From: Brevibacterium sp. CBA3109
GTDB taxonomy: Bacteria > Actinomycetota > Actinomycetes > Actinomycetales > Brevibacteriaceae
DNA: 64,000 nucleotides
NCBI RefSeq assembly: GCF_040256645.1
Contig: NZ_CP158281.1
Span: 2,790,001-2,854,000 of the forward strand
Reading direction: 5' to 3'
Shown here: positions 14,707 through 23,722 of the stretch, piece after piece
Layout of the letters: the number at the start of each line of letters is the position of its first letter
Numbering within the stretch: the first letter of the stretch is position 1
Position numbers and translations under genes: made by a program
Notes under the pieces: model-generated
The model's input: the letters and a program-made list of their open reading frames with translations, nothing else
Told to the model about the DNA's origin: nothing
Database searches by the model: none

Positions 14707-16515
14707 TCAGCGTTTGAATGCGCGCTTGATTCTTCGTGCTCTCCACGTCAGCCCATGTGCAGTCTTGTCGATGAGAACCTTCGCTTCGGCGGTGGCAGTG
14801 CGGTCGTTGACCGACCTGAGCAGGGCCTTGGTTTCGTCGAGCTGTTTCCCCAGTCCGGCGGCAGCTACGGCGTGGCGGTTCCTCTCCGCGGTCTGAGCGT
14901 CAAGTTCCGTGGTCCGGGCATCAAGCTCCGCAGACTGTCGCTCGAGCTGAGACTCCTTGTGGTTGAGCTCCGCTCGAAGGTTCTCGCGTTCCGTCTCGAG
15001 GCCCTTGCTGTGCGTGGCTAAGCTTTCGAGCTTCTTCTTGTGCTCGCGGCGGACTTTTGTGAGGTCTCGCGTCTGCGCGGCACTGAATTCCTCAGCTTCA
15101 GCCACAGCCGCGAGGTGGAATTCCTCGGCTCGGATATCGACAGAGGTGCGCAGCTTCTCAGAACCAGGTAACTGCCCAGCAGTCGTTTCCGTCGAAGCGG
15201 GGCGGGACCCAGGTCGCAGCAGATCGTGGATCACTTCATGGTTGTCTCGAGTGAGGTCGAACAGATCCTGCCGAGTAGACAGAAGTTCGCATTGCAGATC
15301 ATTGCCCTGTGCGTAGGCCCGCTCGACCGTGTCGACGATCCGCTGCGCCAAGGTCAGCGCCCGCCGAGCAGTTTCGCAGCCAGTTTCGCTGCCAATGTCA
15401 CTCTCATCCGCCATGCCCTCCGGCGCCACAGGCACAACGAATTCGGGATGCCCGATGTCCTCGGCGAAATACCCCAATTTCGCATGCAGGTCCAAGGAAA
15501 TCGGGATCGAACCGACTCCGAAGGGAATCATCTGCGCGTGCCCGCGACCACCCAGCACATAGGGAATGGAGGCGAACAGATCGAAGCCGGCGAAGAACCC
15601 GACGTTCGGTCCATGCAGCCTGACCTCTTCGACTTCAGGCACCTCGGCGAGCAACTGCCGTGACACCTCGGCGTCATCGGGGTGGAAGGGAACGCTGAGG
15701 ATGGTCCAGTCCTTGGCCACAAGCATGCGGGCGGCTTCGATCGTGGCCTGGTGGATCACCTCGGCGTCGAAGCCGGCAGCCTGTTGGCGCGGATGAACGA
15801 GCATCTGGATCGCCAGGACCTTCTGGCTCGGATCGGGGCGGCGGTCGATCAAGGGCTCGTAGAGCAGACCCGCGATGGTCGTCGGACACGGCTGGAAGCG
15901 GATCGCTTCCGAGCGAGAGATCGTCCCCACCTGGGATTCCGACGCTTGGCCCGCGGCCAGTGCCTGATTCGGCAGTCGCCGATCGTAACTGCCGTCCACA
16001 CCGAGGAACCGGGACATCGTGCGCATGCTGCCGGTGTTGCGCAGGCCGAAGAACACTGATTGGTCGAGGACCCGGCTGACATGGGAGTGCATGCGCTCGT
16101 CGAATTCGGGCTGGCCGGGGAACCGGTTGTCACCGAGGGCATAGATAATGAGCGGGACTTCGATGGCGGCGAGCGCCTCGGCGGAGATCTTCCACTGCCA
16201 CCCCGACAGCCGGTTCGGGTTCGTGTCCTGCGGAAACAGCCCGCCACCGCCGATGACGACAGCATCGGCCGCTGAATTGATTCGCTCGACGAGAGCTAAA
16301 TCCACCTCGCGGCGCAGGGCCGCCGCCGATGTGAAATCCACCTCATTACCCGACTGCCACATGCCGCCGCCCGCCCGACCAGAGGTGCTGCTGACGCCGT
16401 CTGCGCCACCGGACCCCAGCATTCGGAAAGCGTCCCTGACCACAGGGAACAGGGCCTTGTCGCCGTAGTTTCCCCAGGTTGGGATGTCGAAGTGGAACAG
16501 CTTCAAGTCCGGCAT
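14707..16515 (-). CDS. polysaccharide pyruvyl transferase family protein with long coiled-coil tail
   Basis: A 602-residue protein. Residues about 1-400 fit the polysaccharide pyruvyl transferase (CsaB-like) fold: GNYGDKALFP (15-24), VVIGGGGLFPQDTNP (about 86-100), and GRGHAQMIPFGVGSIP (about 325-340), the typical glycine loop. It would transfer pyruvate from PEP to a sugar as a ketal. Residues about 450-590 form a long charged coiled coil (ERENLRAELNHKESQLERQS and similar), which is not part of the usual enzyme, and the end is very basic. It is divergent from the GT2 gene across 200 bp that must hold both promoters. The coiled coil may dock the enzyme to partners. Confidence 0.8.
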   Translation of the reverse strand: MPDLKLFHFDIPTWGNYGDKALFPVVRDAFRMLGSGGADGVSSTSGRAGGGMWQSGNEVDFTSAAALRREVDLALVERINSAADAVVIGGGGLFPQDTNPNRLSGWQWKISAEALAAIEVPLIIYALGDNRFPGQPEFDERMHSHVSRVLDQSVFFGLRNTGSMRTMSRFLGVDGSYDRRLPNQALAAGQASESQVGTISRSEAIRFQPCPTTIAGLLYEPLIDRRPDPSQKVLAIQMLVHPRQQAAGFDAEVIHQATIEAARMLVAKDWTILSVPFHPDDAEVSRQLLAEVPEVEEVRLHGPNVGFFAGFDLFASIPYVLGGRGHAQMIPFGVGSIPISLDLHAKLGYFAEDIGHPEFVVPVAPEGMADESDIGSETGCETARRALTLAQRIVDTVERAYAQGNDLQCELLSTRQDLFDLTRDNHEVIHDLLRPGSRPASTETTAGQLPGSEKLRTSVDIRAEEFHLAAVAEAEEFSAAQTRDLTKVRREHKKKLESLATHSKGLETERENLRAELNHKESQLERQSAELDARTTELDAQTAERNRHAVAAAGLGKQLDETKALLRSVNDRTATAEAKVLIDKTAHGLTWRARRIKRAFKR

Positions 16516-16719
16516 TGCACAAGGCTATGGGCGGTGGGCGAACAGTAGGTGAACTTCACCTGTCCAGGGCGTCAACCTCGGCGCAACCCACCGTTCGCTT
16601 AAGAATTCTACGATCAATCGAAAGCAAACCACACAGACCGTCCGCCCAGGAGACACCGTGCACGCACCAGCGCACGACATAAACTCCACGAGTGAACAGC
16701 ACCACCGCGAAAGGACCCA

Positions 16720-17691
16720 ATGACAGCGCCAGTCGTCAGTGTCATCATCGCAGCGAAGAACGCCGAGGAAACGATCGGCGGGAGCCTGCAGAGCCTGGTC
16801 AACCAGCGCTTCGGACGTGACGAATTGGAAGTCATCGTTGTCAACGACGGGTCCACCGATGACACCGCGGAAGTCATTGCCGAATTCGGCGACCGGCTCA
16901 ACCTGGTGACCATCCACAACGCGGAATCGCGCGGCGTCTCCACGGCACGCAACACCGCGCTGGAAGCTGCCACCGGTGACACGATCACCTACCTCGACGG
17001 TGACGACTGGTACGCGCCTGGCCATCTGCGGTCCCTGACGGACTCGATCACCGGTCTGGGCGTGGACTTCGTCAAGACCAACTACCTCATCGTCAACGGC
17101 TTCAACCGCAAACTGCGCAACGCCCCCTGCTTCACCCACAACACGGCGCTCAACCCCCGCGACTACATCCTCCCCCACGACGCCTCGACCATGGTCGACT
17201 TCCCCGAGTGCTGGACCGGCATCTACTCCCGGTCCATGGCTCAGCGTGGCCTGCTCGAGTTCAACCCGGAACTGCGCACCTGTGAGGATCGTCCCTGGAC
17301 GTGGCGCCACCACTTTGAGACCGACAGCTTCGCCGTCGTCGACACCGCTGGCCTCTGCTATCGCAAGGGCAGCCCCACCTCGTTGACGGCGATCTTCGAC
17401 GAACGCCAGCTCGACTTCATCCCCGCCTTCCGTTCCGTGTTCGCGATGCTCGAGGCCAACCCGGAGTTCCGCCGCTTCGAACGCAAGGCCGTGCGCAACT
17501 TCCTCTCCATCCTCTACTTCCAGGTTCACAACCGCGGCGCCTCAATGAACCACCAGGTCAGGTCGCAGCTCAACCTGGGAGCGGTGAACACGCTCAAGGG
17601 CGTCGATGACGACATCATCGACGCTGCCCTGCACAACTTCGGGGAGCACCGGCTGCCCGTGATCGAGTCGATCGTCAGGAGGGCACGCTGA
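16720..17691 (+). CDS. family 2 glycosyltransferase
   Basis: A 323-residue GT-A enzyme: VSVIIAAKNAEETI (6-19), VVNDGSTDDT (40-49) and the metal-binding DGD at 93-95 (YLDGDDWY). A catalytic-type acidic segment ELRTCEDRPW lies near residue 190. There is no membrane segment, so it acts at the inner face of the membrane. The sugar and acceptor are unknown. Its stop overlaps the next start (TGATG), and three more transferase-type genes follow on the same strand, so it belongs to the nonulosonic acid polymer cluster. Confidence 0.88.
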   Translation: MTAPVVSVIIAAKNAEETIGGSLQSLVNQRFGRDELEVIVVNDGSTDDTAEVIAEFGDRLNLVTIHNAESRGVSTARNTALEAATGDTITYLDGDDWYAPGHLRSLTDSITGLGVDFVKTNYLIVNGFNRKLRNAPCFTHNTALNPRDYILPHDASTMVDFPECWTGIYSRSMAQRGLLEFNPELRTCEDRPWTWRHHFETDSFAVVDTAGLCYRKGSPTSLTAIFDERQLDFIPAFRSVFAMLEANPEFRRFERKAVRNFLSILYFQVHNRGASMNHQVRSQLNLGAVNTLKGVDDDIIDAALHNFGEHRLPVIESIVRRAR

Positions 17692-19196
17692 TGACCCAGA
17701 TCATCCAGGTCTCCACCCAGTACCAGCTCGCGAACATCGTCGCCCTGATCCGCGCCGGACACCTCGGTGGCACCGAGATGCGCCGGATCCTCGTCATCGC
17801 CAACAACTCCTTCGCCCCAGAGCTGACTCCCGCCGCGGATGACATGCCCGGATCGGCCAGCCTGCTGACCTGCTTCGATCTCATCGTCGACTGGAATGCC
17901 ACCATCTGGCCCAACCACCCGAAGACCTTCGGGATCTCCGGCGAACGCGCCCCCATCATGGCGAGATCGCTGCGCTCGGAATGGGCGATCGCGGAGAACG
18001 AACCCATCGATCTCATCGTCGAGTCCCTGCCCGGCCACCCGGCCGGTGTGCTCACCCAGATCTTCACCACCGCGAGAATTTCGGTGCACTCCGATGGGCT
18101 GATGAGCTACGGCCCGATCCGCAATCCGCTGTCCCTGCCGCAATACCAGCGCCTCCAGGCGATCTACTACACGGACCTCCTGCCGGGCATCACCCCACGT
18201 CAGCTGGTCGAGCACTCCCCCGAGCGTGTGGTGCTGCCGGCCGCGGACCTGAAGTCGGTCATCGAGGACATGGCCGCCGAGGTGGCCCCGGAGTTGGCGG
18301 CGGCGAAACTCTGCGATCCGATCCCCGAGGCTGGAATGGTCCTGGGCCAGTACCTCGCCCAGATCGACCTCATCACCGCCGAGGAGGAGCTGGATCTGCA
18401 CCTGCAGATGATCGATGAGGTCAAGGCTCGCGGACTGTCGGCTGTCATCTTCAAACCACACCCCACCTCGGCGCGGACGACGACCGAACCATTGCGTCAG
18501 CGCAGCCTGGAACTGGGACTGGAATTCGTGCTCGCCGATGTGCCGCTGCTGGCCGAGATCGTCATCGCCACCACCCGACCATGCCTCGTCGTGTCCTGCT
18601 ATTCCACCGGGCTCGCGACCGCACGAGCCCTGTTCGGGACCGACACGGCCGCGATCGGCACCTCGATGATGCTGCAGGTCCTAGCGCCGTACCAGAACAG
18701 CAACCGGATCCCGCTGACCATCGTCGATGCCCTGCACACGGGCGGATACGTCCTGCCCGGCGAGCTCGCCGAGGTGACACCTGGGCCGCCAGCGACCACC
18801 CCCGTGAACGCGGAGTCCGGCACGAAGCCCGCCCGCACAAAGCCCACCGGCACGAAGGACCTGGGTCCGCTCATCGACGCCGTCACCTACTGCATGCAGT
18901 CCGAGACGGCCTCCCACCTACGGGGCAACGCGAGCGACTTCCTCGAATCGGCCGTCGGCGGTCAGGACATGAAGTACTTCAAACGCAAGCGTCTGACGAA
19001 GCTGGATCTGCCCGGACGCCTGGAGATTCCATCGCATCGCAAGGGGCTCAGCTCAGCCAAGCGACGTCTGCGCACGCAGGCGAAGCACGCTCAGCACATC
19101 CTGAAGACCTACGGGATCTCCATCGACGGCCCGAAGCTGGTCCCGAAGGTGAAGTCGACACTGAGCTCGAGGCTTGGAGGCGGAAGAGACCGATGA
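17691..19196 (+). CDS. alpha-2,8-polysialyltransferase-like protein
   Basis: A 501-residue protein of the bacterial sialyl/polysialyltransferase type (GT52/GT-B-like). It shows a SDG motif (about 134-136, in HSDGLMSY), KPHP (255-258) and SCYSTG (302-307). These three sites match the D/E-D/E-G, HP and Ser-rich motifs of bacterial sialyltransferases that use CMP-sugars. A basic tail (about 435-500) may bind the membrane or polymer. It overlaps the GT2 gene (TGATG) and the next gene. Together with neuA and neuB it suggests a polymer of nonulosonic acid residues. Donor and linkage are inferred. Confidence 0.75.
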   Translation: MTQIIQVSTQYQLANIVALIRAGHLGGTEMRRILVIANNSFAPELTPAADDMPGSASLLTCFDLIVDWNATIWPNHPKTFGISGERAPIMARSLRSEWAIAENEPIDLIVESLPGHPAGVLTQIFTTARISVHSDGLMSYGPIRNPLSLPQYQRLQAIYYTDLLPGITPRQLVEHSPERVVLPAADLKSVIEDMAAEVAPELAAAKLCDPIPEAGMVLGQYLAQIDLITAEEELDLHLQMIDEVKARGLSAVIFKPHPTSARTTTEPLRQRSLELGLEFVLADVPLLAEIVIATTRPCLVVSCYSTGLATARALFGTDTAAIGTSMMLQVLAPYQNSNRIPLTIVDALHTGGYVLPGELAEVTPGPPATTPVNAESGTKPARTKPTGTKDLGPLIDAVTYCMQSETASHLRGNASDFLESAVGGQDMKYFKRKRLTKLDLPGRLEIPSHRKGLSSAKRRLRTQAKHAQHILKTYGISIDGPKLVPKVKSTLSSRLGGGRDR

Positions 19197-20191
19197 TGGC
19201 CAAGAAGACTCAACTCACCTCGATCGCCTTCGTCGAGTCGCCCCTGCAGTTCCTCTCCGCACTCGAAGCCCACGAACCTGCTGAGGAGCTGCTGATACGG
19301 GCCCGCGCCAATGCGAAGGGCATGACGTCGTTCCTCGATGCCTTCGACTCCGCATGGCTGCCGAAGAACATCACCCTCGAACGCGTCGGGGCCAAGCCCG
19401 GAGTCCTGCGCAAACAGAACTTCGATCGCATCTACATCGGCGATGCCTGCTCCGGGCAGGTCCACAAGGCACTCGCACTGGCCTACCTGGAGCGTCGCAT
19501 GCCGGAGGTCGTGATCCTCGACGACGGTCTGGCCACCTATTCGACCATCGAGATCCTCACGGCCAAGCGCGGACCCCTCGTGCGTCCGCGGCAGAAGCTC
19601 AAGGCTTCACGTGCGGTCATGTCCGCACACGTCGCAGACCGTCTGCGTGGGCTGGCACCGGCAGGGAGGCTGCGCTGGCACACCGCATTGCCGGTGTCGA
19701 AGACCATGCGCAAGGCCTTCCTCAAAACAGGCGCGGAGATCACCCGCCATAAGTTCGAACACCTGCAGACCCTGCCCACCGGCGGCAGCCACCCAAGAGA
19801 CAACCCGGTCATCGGCTCGGCCCTCGTCGCCGACGGGCTCATCCACGCAGACTCCTACCGCACCTGGCTCGAGGAACTCATGGCCGACGGTCCGATCACC
19901 TATTACCCGCACCGCCGAGAGACCGACGAGTTCCTCGCCGAGCTCAGCCGTGACGAGCGTGTGCGCATCAAACACGTCGGCCTGCCGATCGAACTGCGCC
20001 TGGTCAATCTGCCGCCGAATTCCACCATCCGCAGCCTGCCCAGCACCGCGGCGATCTCCTTGGCAACACTGAACCCGGACGTGACGATCGCCGTCACCAA
20101 GATTCCGGCCGAATGGTGGACCGGCGCCTCAGCCGATAGTCTGCGTAAGTCCCTCAATACCCAATCGGTCAAGGCAGATGTCGATACCTGA
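19193..20191 (+). CDS. second polysialyltransferase/GT52-like protein
   Basis: The start is ATG at 19193 (or the next codon, 19196), overlapping the previous stop; the frame is open further upstream only as an overlap with that gene. The protein has 332 residues. FVESPLQFLSALEA (about 13-26), ILDDG (108-112) and YYPHR (237-241) reproduce the nucleotide-sugar motifs of GT52/polysialyltransferase-like proteins. Presence of two such enzymes in a row suggests alternating linkages, or initiation and extension steps. It overlaps the next gene by 14 bases. The substrate is not known. Confidence 0.7.
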   Translation: MMAKKTQLTSIAFVESPLQFLSALEAHEPAEELLIRARANAKGMTSFLDAFDSAWLPKNITLERVGAKPGVLRKQNFDRIYIGDACSGQVHKALALAYLERRMPEVVILDDGLATYSTIEILTAKRGPLVRPRQKLKASRAVMSAHVADRLRGLAPAGRLRWHTALPVSKTMRKAFLKTGAEITRHKFEHLQTLPTGGSHPRDNPVIGSALVADGLIHADSYRTWLEELMADGPITYYPHRRETDEFLAELSRDERVRIKHVGLPIELRLVNLPPNSTIRSLPSTAAISLATLNPDVTIAVTKIPAEWWTGASADSLRKSLNTQSVKADVDT

Positions 20192-21440
20192 TGCACATTC
20201 GGTCGAGCCGATCCGGATCGTCTCCGTCTCCGACTCCGAGTCCTACCTCAAATGGGCGACCCAGCTGCTGAGTTCCCTGCCCGGCGTCGAAGCCCACGTC
20301 TACCTCATCGACAGCCCGATTCTGCCCACCGCAGAGCAGATCACCCACGCTATCGCCGGCACCGCCTGGGCCGGCCGCACCATCCCCGTTGTCACCCGCA
20401 CCGACCTGGCCCACATCATCACCGACCATCACGCCGACATTGTGCTCGGGGCCGCCACCGGGCCGATCGTCGCCCAGCTCTTCCTCACCGCGCACCTGCT
20501 CGATCACCGCCCAGCCCTGGTCTCCGGCCTACCCGGAATGGGGCTGCCCGCCAGCAAGAAGGGCATGAACTATCGCCGCCTGATGGATGCGTTCATCACC
20601 CATTCCTTCGCCGAGGTGGCCCAGTACACCGAGGTCAGTGCACTCACGCAGGTGCCCTGTGAGATCTACCTGACCCGCCTGCCCATGCTGCGCTCGACGG
20701 GGATCCCCCAGCTTGTCACTCCTGCGAGTGCATTCCAGCCCGACGCTGGTGAAGCATCCAAGCCTATGCAGACCGAAGTCCCCCGAACACTTGTGTTCGC
20801 TCCGCAGGCCAAGGTGCCCGAGGCGCTCGGTGATCGAGAAGCAATCGTGGCCGCGCTCGCCGAGTTCGCCTCACGTCACGCAGACTCGAACGCGGTCATC
20901 AAGATGCGTTCGCGGCCCGGTGAGCACGAAACGCATCACGAACAGCACTCGTACGTCGATATCCGCAAAGGCCTGCGTGATCTGGGTGTTCCTGGTACTG
21001 AGCGTATCGAGCTCGGCTATGGTCCACTGGACGACTTCCTCGTGCCCGGTGCCGCGCTGGTGACTGTGTCATCGACGGCGGCGTTGGAGGCCTTCGACCG
21101 CGGCATCCCCACCCTGCTGATCTCGGACTTCGGCTTCGACAGGAACCTGCTCAATGAGGCCTTCGCCGATTCCGGTGCCACCGGCAGCCTCGCCGAGGTG
21201 ACGGCCGGGACCATCGGATTTCCCACCTCGGCGTGGCTGGCCGAGAATTACTTCCACTCCGACGACGGCAGACTTCGTCACCATCTGGAGCTCCTGGCCA
21301 CACGTGCCAGGGCAGGTCAGCTGCCGAACCGGCGCAGCGCCGTGTGGAAGCAGAAGCGTCTGCTCATCCGCGCCGAGCTGCGCACCATGGCCCCGGCTCC
21401 GGTCGTTCGCGCCTACCGAAAACTGCGCTACGCGAGGTAA
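20178..21440 (+). CDS. DUF6716-type putative glycosyltransferase
   Basis: A 420-residue protein without signal peptide or membrane segments. It has GT-B-like features: LVSGLPGMGLPASKKG (about 114-129), then RPGEHETHHE (about 245-254), and VSSTAALEAFDRGIPTLLI (about 296-314), like the donor-site loop of glycosyltransferases. I recall related proteins beside sialic acid genes of actinobacteria, annotated as DUF6716 putative glycosyltransferases; that family call is from memory. It is the last gene of the rightward transferase group and is followed by a terminator hairpin. Confidence 0.65.
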   Translation: MSIPDAHSVEPIRIVSVSDSESYLKWATQLLSSLPGVEAHVYLIDSPILPTAEQITHAIAGTAWAGRTIPVVTRTDLAHIITDHHADIVLGAATGPIVAQLFLTAHLLDHRPALVSGLPGMGLPASKKGMNYRRLMDAFITHSFAEVAQYTEVSALTQVPCEIYLTRLPMLRSTGIPQLVTPASAFQPDAGEASKPMQTEVPRTLVFAPQAKVPEALGDREAIVAALAEFASRHADSNAVIKMRSRPGEHETHHEQHSYVDIRKGLRDLGVPGTERIELGYGPLDDFLVPGAALVTVSSTAALEAFDRGIPTLLISDFGFDRNLLNEAFADSGATGSLAEVTAGTIGFPTSAWLAENYFHSDDGRLRHHLELLATRARAGQLPNRRSAVWKQKRLLIRAELRTMAPAPVVRAYRKLRYAR

Positions 21441-21444
21441 ATGA

Positions 21445-21468
21445 GGCTGGCCCGCCGGCTGCCTTTTT
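21445..21468 (+). terminator. intrinsic terminator after the DUF6716 gene
   Basis: A 7-bp stem with two G-T wobbles and loop CC (GGCTGGC CC GCCGGCT) is followed by GCCTTTTT. It begins a few bases after the stop codon and would end the glycan operon. Confidence 0.65.
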
Positions 21469-21989
21469 CAGTTCCGGTCGTCGGGAACCCTGCGGGGCTC
21501 GTCCATCTCGACAACGACCTCGGCGGCCGGTGATGCTTCCTTGAATACCCACGTCCGGTAGGCGTAGAAGCGGAAGAACATCGCCAGTCCGACGCCGATG
21601 ATGTTCGTCGAGATGTTGTAGGTCAGCTGGTCACGCATATCGAGCAGGTACCAGGTCACGCCCAGCGGGATGACGGAGATGACCATTCCGGCCATGTTGA
21701 CGGCGACGAAGAGCAGGATGCCGCGCAGGTTCGAATCGGTCGTCCGATCCCCGTAGGTCCAGAGCTTATTGCCGATCCACACAACGACCATGGCGATGAT
21801 GGTGGAGACGATCTTGGCTTTGATCGGACTGCCCTCGAGCAGCGGAGGGATCGAGCCCAAGCCGTAGGCGAGGACGTTGGAAAGCCCCACGTCGACGATG
21901 TATCCCAGACCACCGACAGTGAGGAATTTGAACGCTTCCGCCGCGAGGCGCCGCAACCGGGCCGACAATGACTCTTCCATTACAGGCAT
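21468..21989 (-). CDS. GtrA-family membrane protein
   Basis: From the ATG at 21989 (or 21980) the protein has 173 (or 170) residues with four hydrophobic helices. The GtrA pattern is visible: FKFLTVGGLGYIVDVGLSN at helix 1, WIGNKLWTYGDR after helix 2, and FFRFYAYRTWVFKE at the end. GtrA-type proteins are thought to help flip polyprenyl-linked sugars. The gene lies between the end of the glycan cluster and a chimeric membrane protein on the same strand. The frame continues upstream but has no family-like residues there. Confidence 0.85.
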   Translation of the reverse strand: MPVMEESLSARLRRLAAEAFKFLTVGGLGYIVDVGLSNVLAYGLGSIPPLLEGSPIKAKIVSTIIAMVVVWIGNKLWTYGDRTTDSNLRGILLFVAVNMAGMVISVIPLGVTWYLLDMRDQLTYNISTNIIGVGLAMFFRFYAYRTWVFKEASPAAEVVVEMDEPRRVPDDRN

Positions 21990-22062
21990 CGAGTCTAATC
22001 GGCCAGGTTTCGGACTCGCTGAATGCCCCCGAACGCGGCGTGCCCGGCGATCACGAGGTCTC

Positions 22063-23253
22063 TCAGGGCCCCGGCTCCGAAACATCCATGGCTGTCGGGG
22101 CTCGCTGGGTGTGCCGCATTGCCAGGACGAACAGCAGTGCGGTGGTGACGGCGAGCGCTGGCCAGAACGTGTACCGGAAATGGTTCGACGGGACGATGGG
22201 TAAGTATCCGAACACATAGAACAGCGCCGAGGTGGCCAGCATCGTGATCTCGGGCCAGAAGGTTCTCGCAGTCGCCGTCCGTTCAGCAGCGCTCGTGTCG
22301 CGATGTCGCGCGCGGTATCGGAAGGCCAGAAGGACACCTGCCAGAAGGGTCCAGAACCACGGTTTGAAGAGCATCGGGAACGTGTCGAGCGCGAAGTCCT
22401 CAACATAGGGCTTGACGATGTAGTCGGCCTTGTCATTGCCCTGCTCGAAGCCGACCCGTGCAGCGGCATGGTGCCAACCAGCCGGCCAGTACTCCACGGC
22501 CGAGGTGAAGAAGTAGAAGGAGAACACTGCCGCCCGGTACTCTGCATAGCGGAGCGGATGGGTGATCACCTCGCTCAGCCACAGGTCCTTCAGCGCCTCC
22601 TGCTGGGCCATCGGCGAGAACGGCTCCCCAGTCGCGCCCTTGCCGTAGCAGTTCCAGTAGGCGTCCCAGATCTCGCCTTTCTCCAGGCATTTGTCGCGAG
22701 CTGTGCTGATCTTGTCCTTGAGCTCGGCCGGGGCATCCGAGGCCTGGAGAGCGCCGTTGGGCACGGAGAACATGACGTCGTCGAGGAAGATCTGCGAGAT
22801 CTGACCGGTGGCCGCCACGTCCTCCTGCGATTCGATGGCCGCATCCGTGGCTTTGAGGCCCGCACCCAGGACGACGAGAACGAGCAGAGAGGCCATAGCC
22901 GTCGCAATCGCTTGCCGAGCGGCGAACCGAGCGCCCACCCGCGTGCCGAACCGTCCCGCGATCGTGGAGAAGCGTCGACTGCTGCGCAGCCGTTTGACCA
23001 ACAAGTATCCGATATAGACCGCGATCGGGACGATGGCGAAGATGGCGTTCTTCCGCAGCCCGAACGCATACACGAGCAGCCCCAGGGCCGGGATCCAGAG
23101 CGGCCACGTCTTCGGGACGAAGCGGGTGATGATGAGGAGGACCACGGCCAGCAGGGGGACGGCCGCCTTGAGGTCGCCGACCACCGTCGCCACCGTGATC
23201 TCCTCGTTGTGGCAGGGAACGATCGCAGCGATCCTGATGGTGTCCTCGAACAT
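22063..23253 (-). CDS. chimeric gene: start of a GT2 glycosyltransferase joined in frame to a polytopic membrane protein
   Basis: From the ATG at 23253 the product has 396 residues. Residues 1-30 (MFEDTIRIAAIVPCHNEE up to LKAAVP) are the first beta-alpha unit of a GT2 enzyme of the dolichol-phosphate-mannose-synthase kind. A GT2 domain needs about 200 residues, but from about residue 31 the sequence becomes membrane helices (LLAVVLLIITRF and onward), with a periplasmic part (about 140-250) and further helices. The membrane part itself starts abruptly and looks N-terminally truncated. The likely cause is an in-frame deletion between two neighbouring genes, at about 23166. The product is probably not a working transferase. 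Confidence 0.65.
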   Translation of the reverse strand: MFEDTIRIAAIVPCHNEEITVATVVGDLKAAVPLLAVVLLIITRFVPKTWPLWIPALGLLVYAFGLRKNAIFAIVPIAVYIGYLLVKRLRSSRRFSTIAGRFGTRVGARFAARQAIATAMASLLVLVVLGAGLKATDAAIESQEDVAATGQISQIFLDDVMFSVPNGALQASDAPAELKDKISTARDKCLEKGEIWDAYWNCYGKGATGEPFSPMAQQEALKDLWLSEVITHPLRYAEYRAAVFSFYFFTSAVEYWPAGWHHAAARVGFEQGNDKADYIVKPYVEDFALDTFPMLFKPWFWTLLAGVLLAFRYRARHRDTSAAERTATARTFWPEITMLATSALFYVFGYLPIVPSNHFRYTFWPALAVTTALLFVLAMRHTQRAPTAMDVSEPGP

Positions 23254-23722
23254 ACGGTGTTCCCATCGTCGTTCTCGCCCGACCACCGCGCCGAAATCAC
23301 GAATGGTCAGGACCTTAGCTACTCAGTGATACGGGTGCGACATGACAACGAAGTGACGAGAATGCGAACTGCGATGCTCCGACCCCACGGCTTCTGACAG
23401 AGTTCGCCCGTTCGTCACCTTTTCAACGAGGTGGTGCGTTCGTCGGCAGCTCCGAGTTGCGGAAACTTCGGTCCGCTTCAGGACACGAGAATCGGCCCAA
23501 AACTTCCTCAACTCGACGGACGACTCGAGCACCGCTTCCGCAACGAGGTAGATGACGTTCGCAGCGAACCCTCGTGTCCTTGGTCACGAACGCCCAGTTG
23601 TGCGTCCCTTTATGACACCCGCATAAAGTCAGGCGCCGCCATATTGGGATGCTGAATCGTCGGCTTGCTGCTCTGTGGTCTCATGCCGTCCGTCCCCATC
23701 CCACCCACACGAGGAGGCGCCT
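23254..23722. other. non-coding gap between the chimeric gene and metN
   Basis: No convincing gene is seen. A small hairpin CTTTATG-N7-CATAAAG lies at 23608-23628, about 95 bp before metN, and could be an operator or attenuator. The conserved core of a SAM riboswitch was looked for and not found. The promoters for both flanking genes must lie here. Confidence 0.5.

Noticed and set aside
18581..19192. Upstream extension of the second polysialyltransferase-like gene
   Set aside because: It overlaps the preceding transferase gene for about 600 bases in another frame. The conserved protein starts with the ATG at 19193, overlapping the previous stop.
22303..23397. Plus-strand frame opposite the chimeric membrane protein
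   Set aside because: It shows no domain pattern and lies fully antisense to hydrophobic coding sequence.
23254..23722. SAM riboswitch ahead of metNIQ
   Set aside because: No conserved SAM-I or SAM-IV core could be recognised, only a small CTTTATG hairpin.
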